From JAGKXC01 sp964554385 (GTDB lineage: Bacteria > Bacteroidota > Bacteroidia > NS11-12g > UBA955): DNA of 64,000 bases. Shown here piece by piece: positions 27,801 to 36,265 of this stretch. How positions within the stretch are numbered: position 1 is the stretch's first letter; each line of letters starts with the position of its first letter. Location of the stretch: assembly GCA_964554385.1 (NCBI GenBank), contig CAZKOM010000004.1:1-64000 (forward strand), written 5' to 3'. The position numbers were made by a program, and so were the translations under genes. The notes below the pieces were generated by a model. The model ran no database searches, was not told the origin of the DNA, and worked only from the letters and a program-made list of their open reading frames with translations.

Positions 27801-28001
27801 ACAAACGGGATGTTCACAATTCAGTCAAGTACAGAAATGGCTGAAGTTAGAATAACCAATATGGTTGGAGCAGAAATCACATCCAATACCGTAAATGCGA
27901 AGCAGTTTAAATCTTCGATTTCAGGAACTGCTGGAGTTTACATGATTCATGTAAAATTGAAGGACGGAAGCGTGTACACGGATAGAATTCAATTGTTGTA
28001 A
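24801..28001 (+). CDS. Large secreted Calx-beta protein with T9SS sorting domain
   Basis: A 1066-residue exported protein. The signal peptide is KKILLGLALLLGIKSGTAQ. Several Calx-beta-type beta-sandwich repeats follow, each ending in a D-N-D turn (ININDDNISEGPEIIVVGL, HSITVNDND, ITIVMTDNDGP, SLINDDLP, then IKDNEVN near residue 985). Between the later repeats is an OB-fold-like part of about 190 residues (RVYGTVYGVNMRVTGFNFTIMD, SIMVQGRVGQFQGLVQMDQL). The C-terminus is a T9SS domain (IKMYPNPTNGMF to the end, GVYMIHVKLKDG). Calx-beta repeats usually bind calcium and mediate adhesion; the true ligand is unknown. Start ATG 24801 gives a clean signal peptide; the longer frame from 24750 does not. 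Confidence 0.86.
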   Translation: MKKILLGLALLLGIKSGTAQFSSMNVAGLMVPKYMMSGDSTRRMPTFMRLRIQNLMPNSEYRYVIRGIKSSDFNSKAMAPGAGNPMYVDTAKGNFRYYSSTSYWTATTTGPNGDDTFKTDFMGVHEGWFGLVGTGSTAYWSPGTKIYLSIIAVGLTTNDTVRMYCEDSLEVLTVTRSSSSKRAQGVWGKSKASGKSFVALFDNSTGAGRPECLVPLEGNWWSYTGSNLSNLVGYHFNNSYKKANNWGGFIPNGLSTGIQRVDHLSASSGMSIYANKDADGVWGPSAKNTVSLTGGYWNEILLDNDDAALVPPSIEFWSRSSTTTESVGTYKIYAKRMYANEDSSFARFYVSGGTALEGASKDFTATERLVKFAGSKGVQYDTISININDDNISEGPEIIVVGLDKPTNAAIGVERAHSITVNDNDIANISISTSPIVVKENAGKVGITLKMDKAVNASSKLKLTVIKQGDSTSIPSEFELGSTGKDSVVTLGKSGSTDSITIFAKVNDDFKADPNDTVIVRVRQIEGNAFLADSLITIVMTDNDGPSKVAFAGPRAFTVNEKDGSFNVKIAVLSRTDATADFSLRCYTARSSATEGVDFKFNPTSKIINIDSKTPDTIVVNVPVINDDLHELNKTIYFGLGGLSNTVVNNKDTLIVSLINDDLPIHKISTINKQNATTGVADSLNIRCRVYGTVYGVNMRVTGFNFTIMDNTGGIGVYNSPKVFGYAVNEGDSIMVQGRVGQFQGLVQMDQLDTVIVIATSRKLKSPTVVTALGESTESSLVTMRRVKLVDPAEWPSTALNANAFKNVRIVGTTGRIDTMNIDAETDIDGNAAPEGYFDVIGIGGQFDNSNPFTSRYVLSPRRISDFNASPLPVVTFTETLDSVFEAADSFRMDFKIAPADDNFSFDVVVKSATAVSPDDYDFATRKINIIKNTSSVMIRANISDDNVYDGDKYVEFAIRNIQGPGKIGADSVLVLKIKDNEVNSVKRFALGGIKMYPNPTNGMFTIQSSTEMAEVRITNMVGAEITSNTVNAKQFKSSISGTAGVYMIHVKLKDGSVYTDRIQLL

Positions 28002-28024
28002 TATAAAAATCATATTAATACCAT

Positions 28025-28055
28025 AGGCCACTTCGTATGAAGTGGCCTTTTTTTT
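28025..28055 (+). terminator. Rho-independent terminator after the Calx-beta gene
   Basis: A perfect 10-bp stem, AGGCCACTTC (28025-28034) with GAAGTGGCCT (28039-28048), closed by loop GTAT and followed by a run of T residues. It begins 24 nt after the stop codon. Confidence 0.93.
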
Positions 28056-28093
28056 GGATGGTGCCACAATAAATTGATTAACTTCGCCTCACC

Positions 28094-29920
28094 TTGAAAG
28101 CTGTATTACAATTTTTAAAATACGCGGCCAATCATAAAGGATTGATTGCGGCCAATTTCGTATTTAACTTACTGTATATTCTGTTTCAGTTAACATCACT
28201 GATGATGATTATGCCCGTTTTACGATTTCTTTTTTTACGGGATAAAACTGAACAAGCACTATCTTCTAAGAATTTTGGCGTAGGTGATTGGTTTAATTAT
28301 CAATATCAGTCTTTCATTTCTTGGTTTGGAAATCTTGCCAAAGGTGAGCCATTTACTGCATTGGCTTATCTATGCATTGCTTTAGTAGTTGTTACGGTAT
28401 TGAAAAATGGTTTTAGGTATTTAGCCATGAATTTTATGGTTTTAATACGGAATAGAAGTATCCAAGAAATCAGAATTGGGATTTATGAAAAGTGTTTATC
28501 ATTACCGATTGCATTTTTTACCAACGAGCGTAAAGGCGATCTAATGTCTCGAATGAGTAACGACGTTAAAGAAATTGAATTTGCGCTAATGGTTTCTTTG
28601 GAGGCTTTGTATTTTCAGCCATTGAATATTCTACTTTTTTTAGTTGCGTTAGTCGTTTTATCGGCCAAATTAACCTTATATATTCTACTTTTTTTACCAA
28701 TTACTGCTTTAATAATTGGTTTGATAGGTAGAAGTCTACGAAAGAAAAGTGGAAAAAACCAAGAGTTAATGGGAAAGGTAATGACTGCCTATGAGGAAAC
28801 GTTGGGAGGAATTCGTATTATAAAAGCGTTCAATGCCAGTGGTTGGTTCAGTGAAAAATACAAACGGCAAGATGAAGAGTATACTAGAAATAATATTTCG
28901 GTGCAACGCCGCTACGATTTAAGCTCGCCCATGAGTGAGACGATAGGGCTAGGTGTATCGGCTTTATTGTTATGGTTGGGCGGTGGGATGGTATTCCGGG
29001 GTGAATTAGACCCGGAGTTCTTTTTAACCTATTTTGCGATTTTTAGTCAGTTAATTCCGCCTTTTAAAGCTTTTTCCAATGCGCTATATGCTGCGCAGAA
29101 GGGTATTGCTTCTCTAGATAGAATTAAGGAATTGGTTACGGCACCAGAGACTGTACAAGACCCGGTATCTGCCAATCCGCCTGTATTTGATCATGCTATT
29201 GAATTTAAAAATGTTGGGTTTAGTTACATAGATGGAAGTGAGGTGCTGTCAGATATTTCCTTCACAATTAATAAAGGAGAAACGGTTGCATTGGTTGGGC
29301 CTTCAGGGGCAGGAAAAACTACAATTACCGATTTGTTAGCAAGGTTTTATGATGTTAGCACTGGAAGCATTGAATTGGATGGAGTGTCAATTAAAACAAT
29401 GAAACAGGATGAACTGAGAAAACTAATTGGCGTTGTAAATCAAGAGAATATATTATTTAATGATTCGATTCGAAATAATATCCTGTTGGGTAAGTTGACC
29501 GCTAATTCTGGAGAAATTGAATCTGCGTTAAAAGCAGCCTACGCATCTGATTTCGTGCAGGATATGCCTTTAGGTATGGATAGTGAGGTGGGTGAGCGTG
29601 GAGGGCGTTTGAGCGGCGGACAAAAGCAGCGATTAGCGATTGCTAGAGCTTTATTGAAGAATCCTGAAATTTTGATCTTGGACGAGGCCACTAGTGCATT
29701 GGATTCTCAAAGTGAAAAAGCTGTACAATTGGCTTTGGAGAAGTTAATGAAAAATCGAACATCCATTATTATTGCGCATCGTTTATCAACAGTAACCCAT
29801 GCAGACAGAATAATAGTTTTGGATAGGGGTAAAATTGTTGAAACTGGAACTCATATTGAGTTATTAGCCAAGAACGGATTATATGCTCAATTGATAAAAC
29901 TACAGGAATTAAAATCTTAA
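28094..29920 (+). CDS. MsbA-like ABC exporter (permease-ATPase fusion)
   Basis: A 608-residue intact half-size ABC exporter from TTG 28094. The membrane domain has six helices (first GLIAANFVFNLLYILFQLTSLMMIMPVLRFLF) with the coupling region GDLMSRMSNDVKEIEFAL near residue 152. The ATPase domain has Walker A GPSGAGKTT near residue 405, signature LSGGQKQRLAIARALL near 510 and Walker B ILILDEATSALDSQ. Such dimeric exporters move lipids, lipid A or glycolipids across the inner membrane. A related copy (22152-23962) in the window is broken, so this may carry that function if they overlap. The only ATG-free feature is the TTG start; a -7-like TAACTTCG ends 7 nt before it. Confidence 0.9.
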   Translation: MKAVLQFLKYAANHKGLIAANFVFNLLYILFQLTSLMMIMPVLRFLFLRDKTEQALSSKNFGVGDWFNYQYQSFISWFGNLAKGEPFTALAYLCIALVVVTVLKNGFRYLAMNFMVLIRNRSIQEIRIGIYEKCLSLPIAFFTNERKGDLMSRMSNDVKEIEFALMVSLEALYFQPLNILLFLVALVVLSAKLTLYILLFLPITALIIGLIGRSLRKKSGKNQELMGKVMTAYEETLGGIRIIKAFNASGWFSEKYKRQDEEYTRNNISVQRRYDLSSPMSETIGLGVSALLLWLGGGMVFRGELDPEFFLTYFAIFSQLIPPFKAFSNALYAAQKGIASLDRIKELVTAPETVQDPVSANPPVFDHAIEFKNVGFSYIDGSEVLSDISFTINKGETVALVGPSGAGKTTITDLLARFYDVSTGSIELDGVSIKTMKQDELRKLIGVVNQENILFNDSIRNNILLGKLTANSGEIESALKAAYASDFVQDMPLGMDSEVGERGGRLSGGQKQRLAIARALLKNPEILILDEATSALDSQSEKAVQLALEKLMKNRTSIIIAHRLSTVTHADRIIVLDRGKIVETGTHIELLAKNGLYAQLIKLQELKS

Positions 29921-29940
29921 TTAAGATATTTAATTCCTGT
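29902..29940. repeat. Near-perfect inverted repeat over the exporter stop codon
   Basis: A 39-nt palindrome: ACAGGAATTAAA (29902-29913) pairs with TTTAATTCCTGT (29929-29940), around a second palindrome ATCTTAATTAAGAT, with one bulged A at 29928. It covers the exporter stop codon (TAA 29918-29920) and lies between two convergent genes, so a bidirectional terminator is possible. It has no long T tract and is AT-rich, so the terminator call is weak. Confidence 0.5.
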
Positions 29941-29953
29941 AATCAATATATTT

Positions 29954-32104
29954 TTAGACTGTTGGATTCGTTGATTCAGAAGAATCAACCTCAGAATTTG
30001 AAGTGGTTTCTGAACTATCTAAGGCATCCGAATTTTGGTTATTGGACGGCATCTCAGTATTCAGTTCTGAAGCTGCTTCTGGAACTTGAATTGAATCAGA
30101 CGCAATTGTAGTATGTAAATGATTGGCTTGGTTCTCAAGTTGGCTATTTGCGACTTCTTGAACTGCATCGGATTCTTCGTAAGGCCTTTTACCTATTAAT
30201 CGTTCTAAATCGGATTTAAAAATAATCTCCTTTTCTAATAATTCTTTGGCAACCGCTTCTACTTCAGCTCGTTTTTCAGTTAAAAGCGCGATGGTTCTTC
30301 GGTAAGCATCTTCAATCATGCTTCTGGCTTCTTCATCGATAAGTTGGGCTGTTTTTTCGGAATAGGGTCTCTGATAACCGTACTCCCCTGTAGGATCGTT
30401 GAAGGAAACATTACCAATATTTGCATTCATACCATAAATGGTAATCATGCTGTAGGCGAGTTTTGTAATTCGCTCTAAATCGTTTTGTGCTCCAGTTGAT
30501 ACTTTTCCAAAGAATATTTGTTCTGCTGCTCTTCCACCCAGTGTCATTACCATAGAATCTAACAATTGTTCGGTTCTGTATAGGTATTGTTCTTTGGGTA
30601 GATATTGGGCATATCCCAACGCAGCTACACCTCTAGGAACTATGGAAACCTTTAGTAAAGGATCTGCAAATTCTAAGAACCAGCCGGCAACGGCATGTCC
30701 TGCCTCATGGTAAGCAACAATTTTCTTTTCTTCTGGAGATATTATTTTATTTTTCTTTTCCAAACCTCCAATAACACGATCAATAGCATCTTGGAAGTCT
30801 TTCATTTCTACTAATTCTTTTCCTCTTCTGGCTGCAATTAATGCAGCTTCATTGCAAACGTTTGCAATTTCTGCTCCTGCAAAACCAGGAGTCTGAGTAG
30901 CAAGTTTATGAGCATCTACATCGGTGGCCAATTTGGTTAATGGCTTTAAGTGCACGTTGAAGATTTGCTCTCTTCCAACAATATCGGGTCTATCAACACT
31001 TATTTGACGGTCAAATCTACCCGGTCTCATTAACGCGCTGTCTAATATATCGGCCCGGTTGGTAGCTGCTAAAATGATAACACCTGAATCGGTACCAAAA
31101 CCATCCATTTCAGCCAATAATTGGTTTAGGGTATTTTCTCTTTCGTCATTAGAGCTTTGAATTAAATTTTTTCCTCTCGCTCTACCGATAGCATCAATTT
31201 CATCGATGAAAATAATAGATGGTGCTTTTTCTTTAGCTTGTTTGAAAAGATCTCTTACTCTACTTGCTCCTACTCCCACAAACATTTCTACGAAATCAGA
31301 ACCAGACAAAGAGAAAAATGGAACACCTGCTTCTCCTGCTACAGCTTTTGCCAATAACGTTTTACCTGTTCCAGGAGGGCCTACAAGCAGTACGCCTTTT
31401 GGTATTTTACCACCTAAATTTGTGTATTTTTTCGGGTTTTTTAAGAAGTCTACTACTTCCATTACTTCTTCTTTTGCTTCTTCTAACCCGGCAACATCTT
31501 TAAATGAGACATTAACTTTAGTATCTTTATCGAATATCTGTGCTCTTGCCCGTCCAATATTAAAAATGGATGCACCGCCACCGGCACCACCACCACCAGA
31601 CATTCTGCGCATGATAAGATTCCAAAAAATCAAGAAAATGGCAAGCATAAATACCCAGTTGAACAGTTCTCCGAATAAATCGGAATGAGTTTCCCATTCA
31701 ATTACCAATTCATCGGGGTTCAATTCTTTGGCTTGCATTGTTTTCTTTAACTCTTGAATTTCATTGTTAAAGAATCCTTTTTCAATTTCAAAACTATAAT
31801 TTGGCTCTGCAGAACCCATTAAATCTTGTCTTGGCTTAGCATTTTTATAACGCTTTTGTTGAATTGCTTCTTTGGTAAGATAAACATTTACCACGCGTTC
31901 ATTTTGAATTACAAGTTTTTTAACGTCACCTTGTAAAATCATTGCTTTAACATCTCTCCATTTTGTACTTTGCCCTGAATTTTGGGGCAAAAACAACATA
32001 GCCATTAGAATTACAAAAAGAATTCCATAAAGCCAATTAGGATTGAATTTAAAACCGTTTGTGTTTTGTTTCTTTTTGTCTTGTTTCGGTTCGTGATTTT
32101 CCAT
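29954..32104 (-). CDS. ftsH: ATP-dependent zinc metalloprotease FtsH
   Basis: A 716-residue membrane AAA+ protease that degrades membrane and cytoplasmic proteins. Two N-terminal transmembrane helices (WLYGILFVILMAMLFLP near residues 24-40 and WVFMLAIFLIFWNLIM near 150-165) flank a periplasmic domain. The AAA part has Walker A GPPGTGKT at 242-249, Walker B IIFIDEID near 298-305, and SALMRPGRFDR (second region of homology). The zinc site is HEAGH at 466-470. A Ser/Asn/Glu-rich tail of about 70 residues at the C-terminus is variable. It is convergent with the ABC exporter and divergent from the LuxR-TPR regulator. Confidence 0.96.
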   Translation of the reverse strand: MENHEPKQDKKKQNTNGFKFNPNWLYGILFVILMAMLFLPQNSGQSTKWRDVKAMILQGDVKKLVIQNERVVNVYLTKEAIQQKRYKNAKPRQDLMGSAEPNYSFEIEKGFFNNEIQELKKTMQAKELNPDELVIEWETHSDLFGELFNWVFMLAIFLIFWNLIMRRMSGGGGAGGGASIFNIGRARAQIFDKDTKVNVSFKDVAGLEEAKEEVMEVVDFLKNPKKYTNLGGKIPKGVLLVGPPGTGKTLLAKAVAGEAGVPFFSLSGSDFVEMFVGVGASRVRDLFKQAKEKAPSIIFIDEIDAIGRARGKNLIQSSNDERENTLNQLLAEMDGFGTDSGVIILAATNRADILDSALMRPGRFDRQISVDRPDIVGREQIFNVHLKPLTKLATDVDAHKLATQTPGFAGAEIANVCNEAALIAARRGKELVEMKDFQDAIDRVIGGLEKKNKIISPEEKKIVAYHEAGHAVAGWFLEFADPLLKVSIVPRGVAALGYAQYLPKEQYLYRTEQLLDSMVMTLGGRAAEQIFFGKVSTGAQNDLERITKLAYSMITIYGMNANIGNVSFNDPTGEYGYQRPYSEKTAQLIDEEARSMIEDAYRRTIALLTEKRAEVEAVAKELLEKEIIFKSDLERLIGKRPYEESDAVQEVANSQLENQANHLHTTIASDSIQVPEAASELNTEMPSNNQNSDALDSSETTSNSEVDSSESTNPTV

Positions 32105-32396
32105 CTCGCTTAAATAGTCAAAGTTTAGACCAATTGCTGGTATTTTTCAAAACTACGAATTATTACAGGCAATCAGTCATGGATATGGACGAATCGTCAT
32201 ATTTTTTTGATAACCTAAGAAAATAAGTTTGGCAGATTTGATATTATGATATTTTGGTATTTGATTTAACAAAAAGACTGTAAATAAGTTCTAGAATATT
32301 TCATGTAGACACCTAACATATACATAATGTTATATATTCTTAATTATTGATTATACAACTTTTTTTCATCTACTTTTGTAGAATAAGTTCGAAAAC
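32105..32396. promoter_or_regulatory. Intergenic region between ftsH and the LuxR-TPR gene
   Basis: A 292-nt AT-rich region, the longest spacer in the window. It contains a plausible promoter for the LuxR-TPR gene: TTG (32347-32349), 21 nt, then TACTTTTG (32371-32378), 18 nt before the ATG. An inverted repeat TAACAT-N7-ATGTTA (32314-32332) just upstream could be an operator. For ftsH, a TAAACTTTG sequence near its start is one base off consensus. No additional open reading frame or RNA gene is evident. Confidence 0.5.
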
Positions 32397-34313
32397 ATGA
32401 TAAATAAGTTATTGCAAAATAGGATTTTGGCAGCCAATAAAAAGTATATATTGTTAGCCATTTTTGTGATTATTGGTGTTTTTTTCTTGATTTTCTTACG
32501 AAGTGATTCTGATATTAATCCTAAGATTACTCGCTCCAATACTGCAGATAGTTTATGGCAACAGTTGGAAAAGATCAAGGAGGGAACTTACGAGATGGTT
32601 ACTTTTAGAGAATTACATAGACTATCTCAAATGCCTAATAAAAAGGAAGAACATGATAAATTGTTAGGTTATGTATTAAAGCGAGGTGAACAGGAAGGTA
32701 ATCAACGTGTTCAAGTGTATTACAGCATAAATAGGTCATTTGACTTTATTTGGCATGGTAAATATGATTCAGCCTTACTGTATGGAAAGAGGGCTATGGA
32801 AATTGGTAAGGGATTTTCGGATATTTCTCCCTGTATGTATTATTCGCCCATCTCTATAGCATATTATCAATTAGGCAATTTGAGTGAGGCAATAAATTTC
32901 ATGAAAATGGGGTATGAGCATGCCAAAAAGGTGGAGGATTATTCAAATTTGAATAATTACGCAACCAATCTAGGTACTTACTATTTTAATAATGGCATGT
33001 ATGGATCTGCATCGCGTTATTTTCAAGAGGCAGTTGCAGCAGGGCAGAAGACGGGAAAGATTAGTAATGTATTAATTAATAATATTATATCGATTAAGTC
33101 TACAGAATTAGGCGTTCTAACAACCATTGAAGATTGGAAAAAATATGATTCAATTCTCAGCAGGCCAAACAATGAATTTGAGCGACAGTTAACTACATTA
33201 AATCGAGTTAATTTATTTCAAGCTCAGAAGCGTTGGGAGGAAGCATCTCGGTTATTGCAGCAAACCCCCGATAGTACATTAGACTTATATTTTATCATTA
33301 ATAAAATGTCTTTGGTATTAAACGATTTGGATAGAAAACCGGATCGTTTGATGCAAATGACTGATTATATAGGTAAACATAAAAATTGGTTACGACGCAA
33401 TTTTACACAAGGCTTAATGGAATTGCATACCTATTTGAATGCCGTAGTTGAATATAACCCCAATTTGCTTCCGATGGATACATTAAGACGGTGGGAGTTA
33501 GATAACGATGCTAATTTGAATCAAAATGCATTGGCTAAGAGTTTCTTAAATGAGTTATACGCGAAACTGTATATTTCTTCTGGAAATTATGCTATGGCTA
33601 ATACTAAGTTAAATGCGGCCATGGTGTATACTAGGGAATATATGCAGACCAATGATTCATTAAAACGTGCTGATTTTATTGAGCGAATGGAAAATGCACG
33701 TATCAATGAAAAGTTGGACGATTTAACTTTAGAATTACAGCAAAAAACGCAAAGAAATCAACTGGTTACAATCGTATTAATAGCTTTATTACTCATTCTA
33801 GGATTAACTATTTTAGTATTATGGTTATTAAATCGTAAGCGTGAGAAATCTCTTGAATTAATACAGGTACAATTACATCAGCAGGAAGAAGAACAACGAT
33901 TCTTGCGTAAAGAGCGCGAGTTGAACGATAGAATTGTTTCAATTACTCATATGATGATGGAGAAAACGGGTGATTTAGTGAAGCAATTAAAAGGAATGAA
34001 ATCGGCCAACAAAGACGATTTAGAAGAAATTAGACGGGCATTGGAAGCGATGGTTCGAGTAGATACCGGGTCTAATCCCCAAATGGCCGATACATTAATG
34101 AAGGAAAATGATGTTCTTTTAAATAAATATCCAGCAATTCAAAGTTTGAATTTAACTGAAAGAAGGATATTTATACTTTCTGTAGAAGGATTTAAATCCA
34201 AAGACATTTCAAACTTGGTAGGTGTAACTCCTCAGTATATACACAATGTTCGTTCTAAAATTCGTAAAATTTTAGGTGTTGAAAATCAGATACACTGGGA
34301 AGAATTGAAGTAA
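32397..34313 (+). CDS. Membrane-anchored TPR regulator with C-terminal LuxR-type HTH
   Basis: A 638-residue protein of a design common in Bacteroidota: a short N-terminus with one membrane helix (YILLAIFVIIGVFFLIFL near residues 18-36), TPR repeats (for example LYGKRAMEIG, YYQLGNLSEAINFMKMGYEHA and YYFNNGMYGSASRYFQEA between residues 130 and 220), a second membrane helix (LVTIVLIALLLILGLTILVLWLL near 455-480), a coiled coil, and a LuxR-type helix-turn-helix (LNLTERRIFILSVEGFKSKDISNLVGV to the end). It probably senses an extracytoplasmic signal through the TPR part and binds DNA near the membrane. Targets are unknown. Confidence 0.82.
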   Translation: MINKLLQNRILAANKKYILLAIFVIIGVFFLIFLRSDSDINPKITRSNTADSLWQQLEKIKEGTYEMVTFRELHRLSQMPNKKEEHDKLLGYVLKRGEQEGNQRVQVYYSINRSFDFIWHGKYDSALLYGKRAMEIGKGFSDISPCMYYSPISIAYYQLGNLSEAINFMKMGYEHAKKVEDYSNLNNYATNLGTYYFNNGMYGSASRYFQEAVAAGQKTGKISNVLINNIISIKSTELGVLTTIEDWKKYDSILSRPNNEFERQLTTLNRVNLFQAQKRWEEASRLLQQTPDSTLDLYFIINKMSLVLNDLDRKPDRLMQMTDYIGKHKNWLRRNFTQGLMELHTYLNAVVEYNPNLLPMDTLRRWELDNDANLNQNALAKSFLNELYAKLYISSGNYAMANTKLNAAMVYTREYMQTNDSLKRADFIERMENARINEKLDDLTLELQQKTQRNQLVTIVLIALLLILGLTILVLWLLNRKREKSLELIQVQLHQQEEEQRFLRKERELNDRIVSITHMMMEKTGDLVKQLKGMKSANKDDLEEIRRALEAMVRVDTGSNPQMADTLMKENDVLLNKYPAIQSLNLTERRIFILSVEGFKSKDISNLVGVTPQYIHNVRSKIRKILGVENQIHWEELK

Positions 34314-34369
34314 CAGCAGAATTAAGATTTCGTACTGTAATAGGATAGCATTTATGTAGCGATTCGCGC

Positions 34370-35677
34370 TTATTTAAATTGACTTAATACCTCAAACAGT
34401 TTATAAATTTCAGTAAATGAATTGTATAGAGGTGTTGGGGCCATTCGAATAACATTGGGCTCTCTCCAATCGGCAATAATGTCATGATTGGCAAGAAAAT
34501 CGAAGATTGATTTACCGTTGCTGCCTGTTAGAATACTCAATTGACAGCCTCTTTCATGAAAATTATGGGGTGTAATTATTTGTAGTTGAAGTGTAGGATT
34601 TAATTCGTTTGCTTCCGCGATACAATCAAATAAGAATTGAGTTAATTCTTCGCTTTTCCTTCTTAAATTTTTAACTCCGCCAGCTTGTTTGAAAATTTCC
34701 AAGCTCGCATGGTGAACAGCCATCCCGAAAACTGGAGCATTTGACATTTGCCAACCCGCGGCTCCTGGTTCTGGGATGTATCCTTTTTGCATCAAAAAAC
34801 GAACATCTTCTTTATGTCCCCACCAACCTGCTAAACGCGGAGTATCTGGATTTAGTCCATGTTTTTCATGAATAAAAACGCCGCTGACATTTCCTGGCCC
34901 GGAATTTAAGTATTTATACGAACACCAAGCAGCGAAATCTACATTCCATTGGTGTAGCTCCAATGGAATATTGCCCGCCGCATGGGCTAAATCAAATCCT
35001 GCCAATGCACCCACTTGGTGTGCTTTTTGGGTGATTTCGGGAATGTTGAAATATTGGCCTGTGTAATATTGTACTCCTGAGAAAAAACATAATGCTAATG
35101 TGTCTCCGAGTTTTTCAATTTCTGATATAATATCTTCTGTTCTTAAGGTATATTCACCAGATCTTGGACTTAGTTCAACTACAGCATCACTATAGGATAG
35201 CCCTCTACTTTCCACATGTGTTTGTACGGCATACATATCGGAAGGAAATGCACCTGCTTCCATGAGTAATTTGTAACGTTTTGGAATTAAATTACCGCTG
35301 GAATCTTTATTGAATGTTGGCCGATAAAAGCTATGTAATAGTAGATGTAGGTTAACGGTTAAATGATTCATTACCACTACTTCGTGGGGTTTGGCTCCTG
35401 CGATTTCAGCGGTTAAATCTGTTAAAAATTTATGGTAGTGAAACCAAGGTTTTTTTCCATGAAAATGACCTTCAACTCCCCATTTTGCCCAATCTTCAAG
35501 TTCTGATTGCAGTGCTTTCTGAGCTGATTTGGGCTGTAATCCTAGTGAGTTCCCGCACAAGTAGATAACATCATTTCCATGAATACTTTCAGGAAAGATA
35601 AATTCATTTTTGAAATCTTTAAATGGATCAGCATGGTCTTTAGCTGTTGCAAAATTGCGATTGATTTCAGTTCTCAT
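34370..35677 (-). CDS. kynU: Kynureninase
   Basis: A PLP enzyme (435 residues) that cleaves kynurenine to anthranilate and alanine, or 3-hydroxykynurenine to 3-hydroxyanthranilate. Motifs: YLCGNSLGLQPKSAQKAL near residue 40, VVMNHLTVNLHLLLHSFY near 105, LAGFDLAHAAGNIPLELHQWNVDFAAWCSYKYLNSGPG with the PLP lysine near residue 245, and WQMSNAPVFGMAVHHASLEIF near 310. Length matches the family. No other tryptophan-catabolism gene (tdo, kmo) is in the window, so the pathway direction is unknown. The start codon sits 8 nt after a TACCTTTG -7 box. Confidence 0.95.
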   Translation of the reverse strand: MRTEINRNFATAKDHADPFKDFKNEFIFPESIHGNDVIYLCGNSLGLQPKSAQKALQSELEDWAKWGVEGHFHGKKPWFHYHKFLTDLTAEIAGAKPHEVVVMNHLTVNLHLLLHSFYRPTFNKDSSGNLIPKRYKLLMEAGAFPSDMYAVQTHVESRGLSYSDAVVELSPRSGEYTLRTEDIISEIEKLGDTLALCFFSGVQYYTGQYFNIPEITQKAHQVGALAGFDLAHAAGNIPLELHQWNVDFAAWCSYKYLNSGPGNVSGVFIHEKHGLNPDTPRLAGWWGHKEDVRFLMQKGYIPEPGAAGWQMSNAPVFGMAVHHASLEIFKQAGGVKNLRRKSEELTQFLFDCIAEANELNPTLQLQIITPHNFHERGCQLSILTGSNGKSIFDFLANHDIIADWREPNVIRMAPTPLYNSFTEIYKLFEVLSQFK

Positions 35678-35685
35678 ACGTTTGG

Positions 35686-35693
35686 CAAAGGTA
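35686..35693 (-). promoter_or_regulatory. -7 box in front of kynU
   Basis: On the minus strand TACCTTTG is a full TAnnTTTG and ends 8 nt before the kynU ATG. No TTG with normal spacing is seen upstream. Initiation about 7 nt downstream of the box would give a message with almost no leader. Confidence 0.4.
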
Positions 35694-35815
35694 GTATAGT
35701 CCTAAGGATTTTACCATGATACCCATCAGGGAATCAACATTGTTTTGTGATCCTAAAGTGTATTATTACTTTTTTATTGGATTGTTATACCTTTGTGAAT
35801 CAATTTACTACGGCC

Positions 35816-36265
35816 TTGAAATTTGAAGAAGCAATTAAGCAAAAGAAATTTGAGTCAGACGCTCAAAAAGCATATTTAAATATTTTATATACTGCGAGTT
35901 GGCTTCAATCTGAATCGAGGGATTTGTATAAAAAACACGGTATTACCAGTCAACAGTATAATGTTTTACGCATTTTGCGGGGTCAGTATCCAAATCATGC
36001 TAATCCCAAATACATTAAGGATGTAATGTTAGATAAAAATCCGGATTTGACGCGGTTGTGTGATCGATTATTAAAGTTGGGCCTGATAGAAAGAGCGGCT
36101 TGTCCGGAAAATAGAAGGAAGATGAATATAGGAATTACCGATCAGGGATTGGCTTTATTGGAGACAATTGACCCAGAGGTATCTGCGTATTTTGAACAAA
36201 TTGCAAATAAGAGTAAAATGGATTTTGCTTTATTGAGTGATTTACTTGATACCATGCGTGGTTAA
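35816..36265 (+). CDS. MarR family transcriptional regulator
   Basis: A 149-residue winged-helix MarR regulator: NILYTASWLQSESRDLYKKHGITSQQYNVLRILRG (helices 1-3), then PKYIKDVMLDKNPDLTRLCDRLLKLGLIERAACPENRRKMNIGITDQG (recognition helix and wing). I chose TTG 35816 (MKFEEAIKQKKFESD), which matches how related proteins begin. A -7 box TACCTTTG at 35788-35795 lies 20 nt upstream and rules out an earlier start at GTG 35795, which falls inside the box. Ligand and targets are unknown. It is convergent with the O-methyltransferase gene, and their stop codons interlock. Confidence 0.83.
   Translation: MKFEEAIKQKKFESDAQKAYLNILYTASWLQSESRDLYKKHGITSQQYNVLRILRGQYPNHANPKYIKDVMLDKNPDLTRLCDRLLKLGLIERAACPENRRKMNIGITDQGLALLETIDPEVSAYFEQIANKSKMDFALLSDLLDTMRG

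Noticed and set aside
31206..31688. Long open frame of 160 codons opposite ftsH
   Set aside because: It mirrors the AAA domain of ftsH and shows proline/serine-rich, low-complexity protein; a shadow of the real gene.
35747..35815. Longer MarR start, giving a hydrophobic N-terminus
   Set aside because: The -7 box at 35788-35795 lies inside that extension, and related regulators begin at the residue encoded by TTG 35816.
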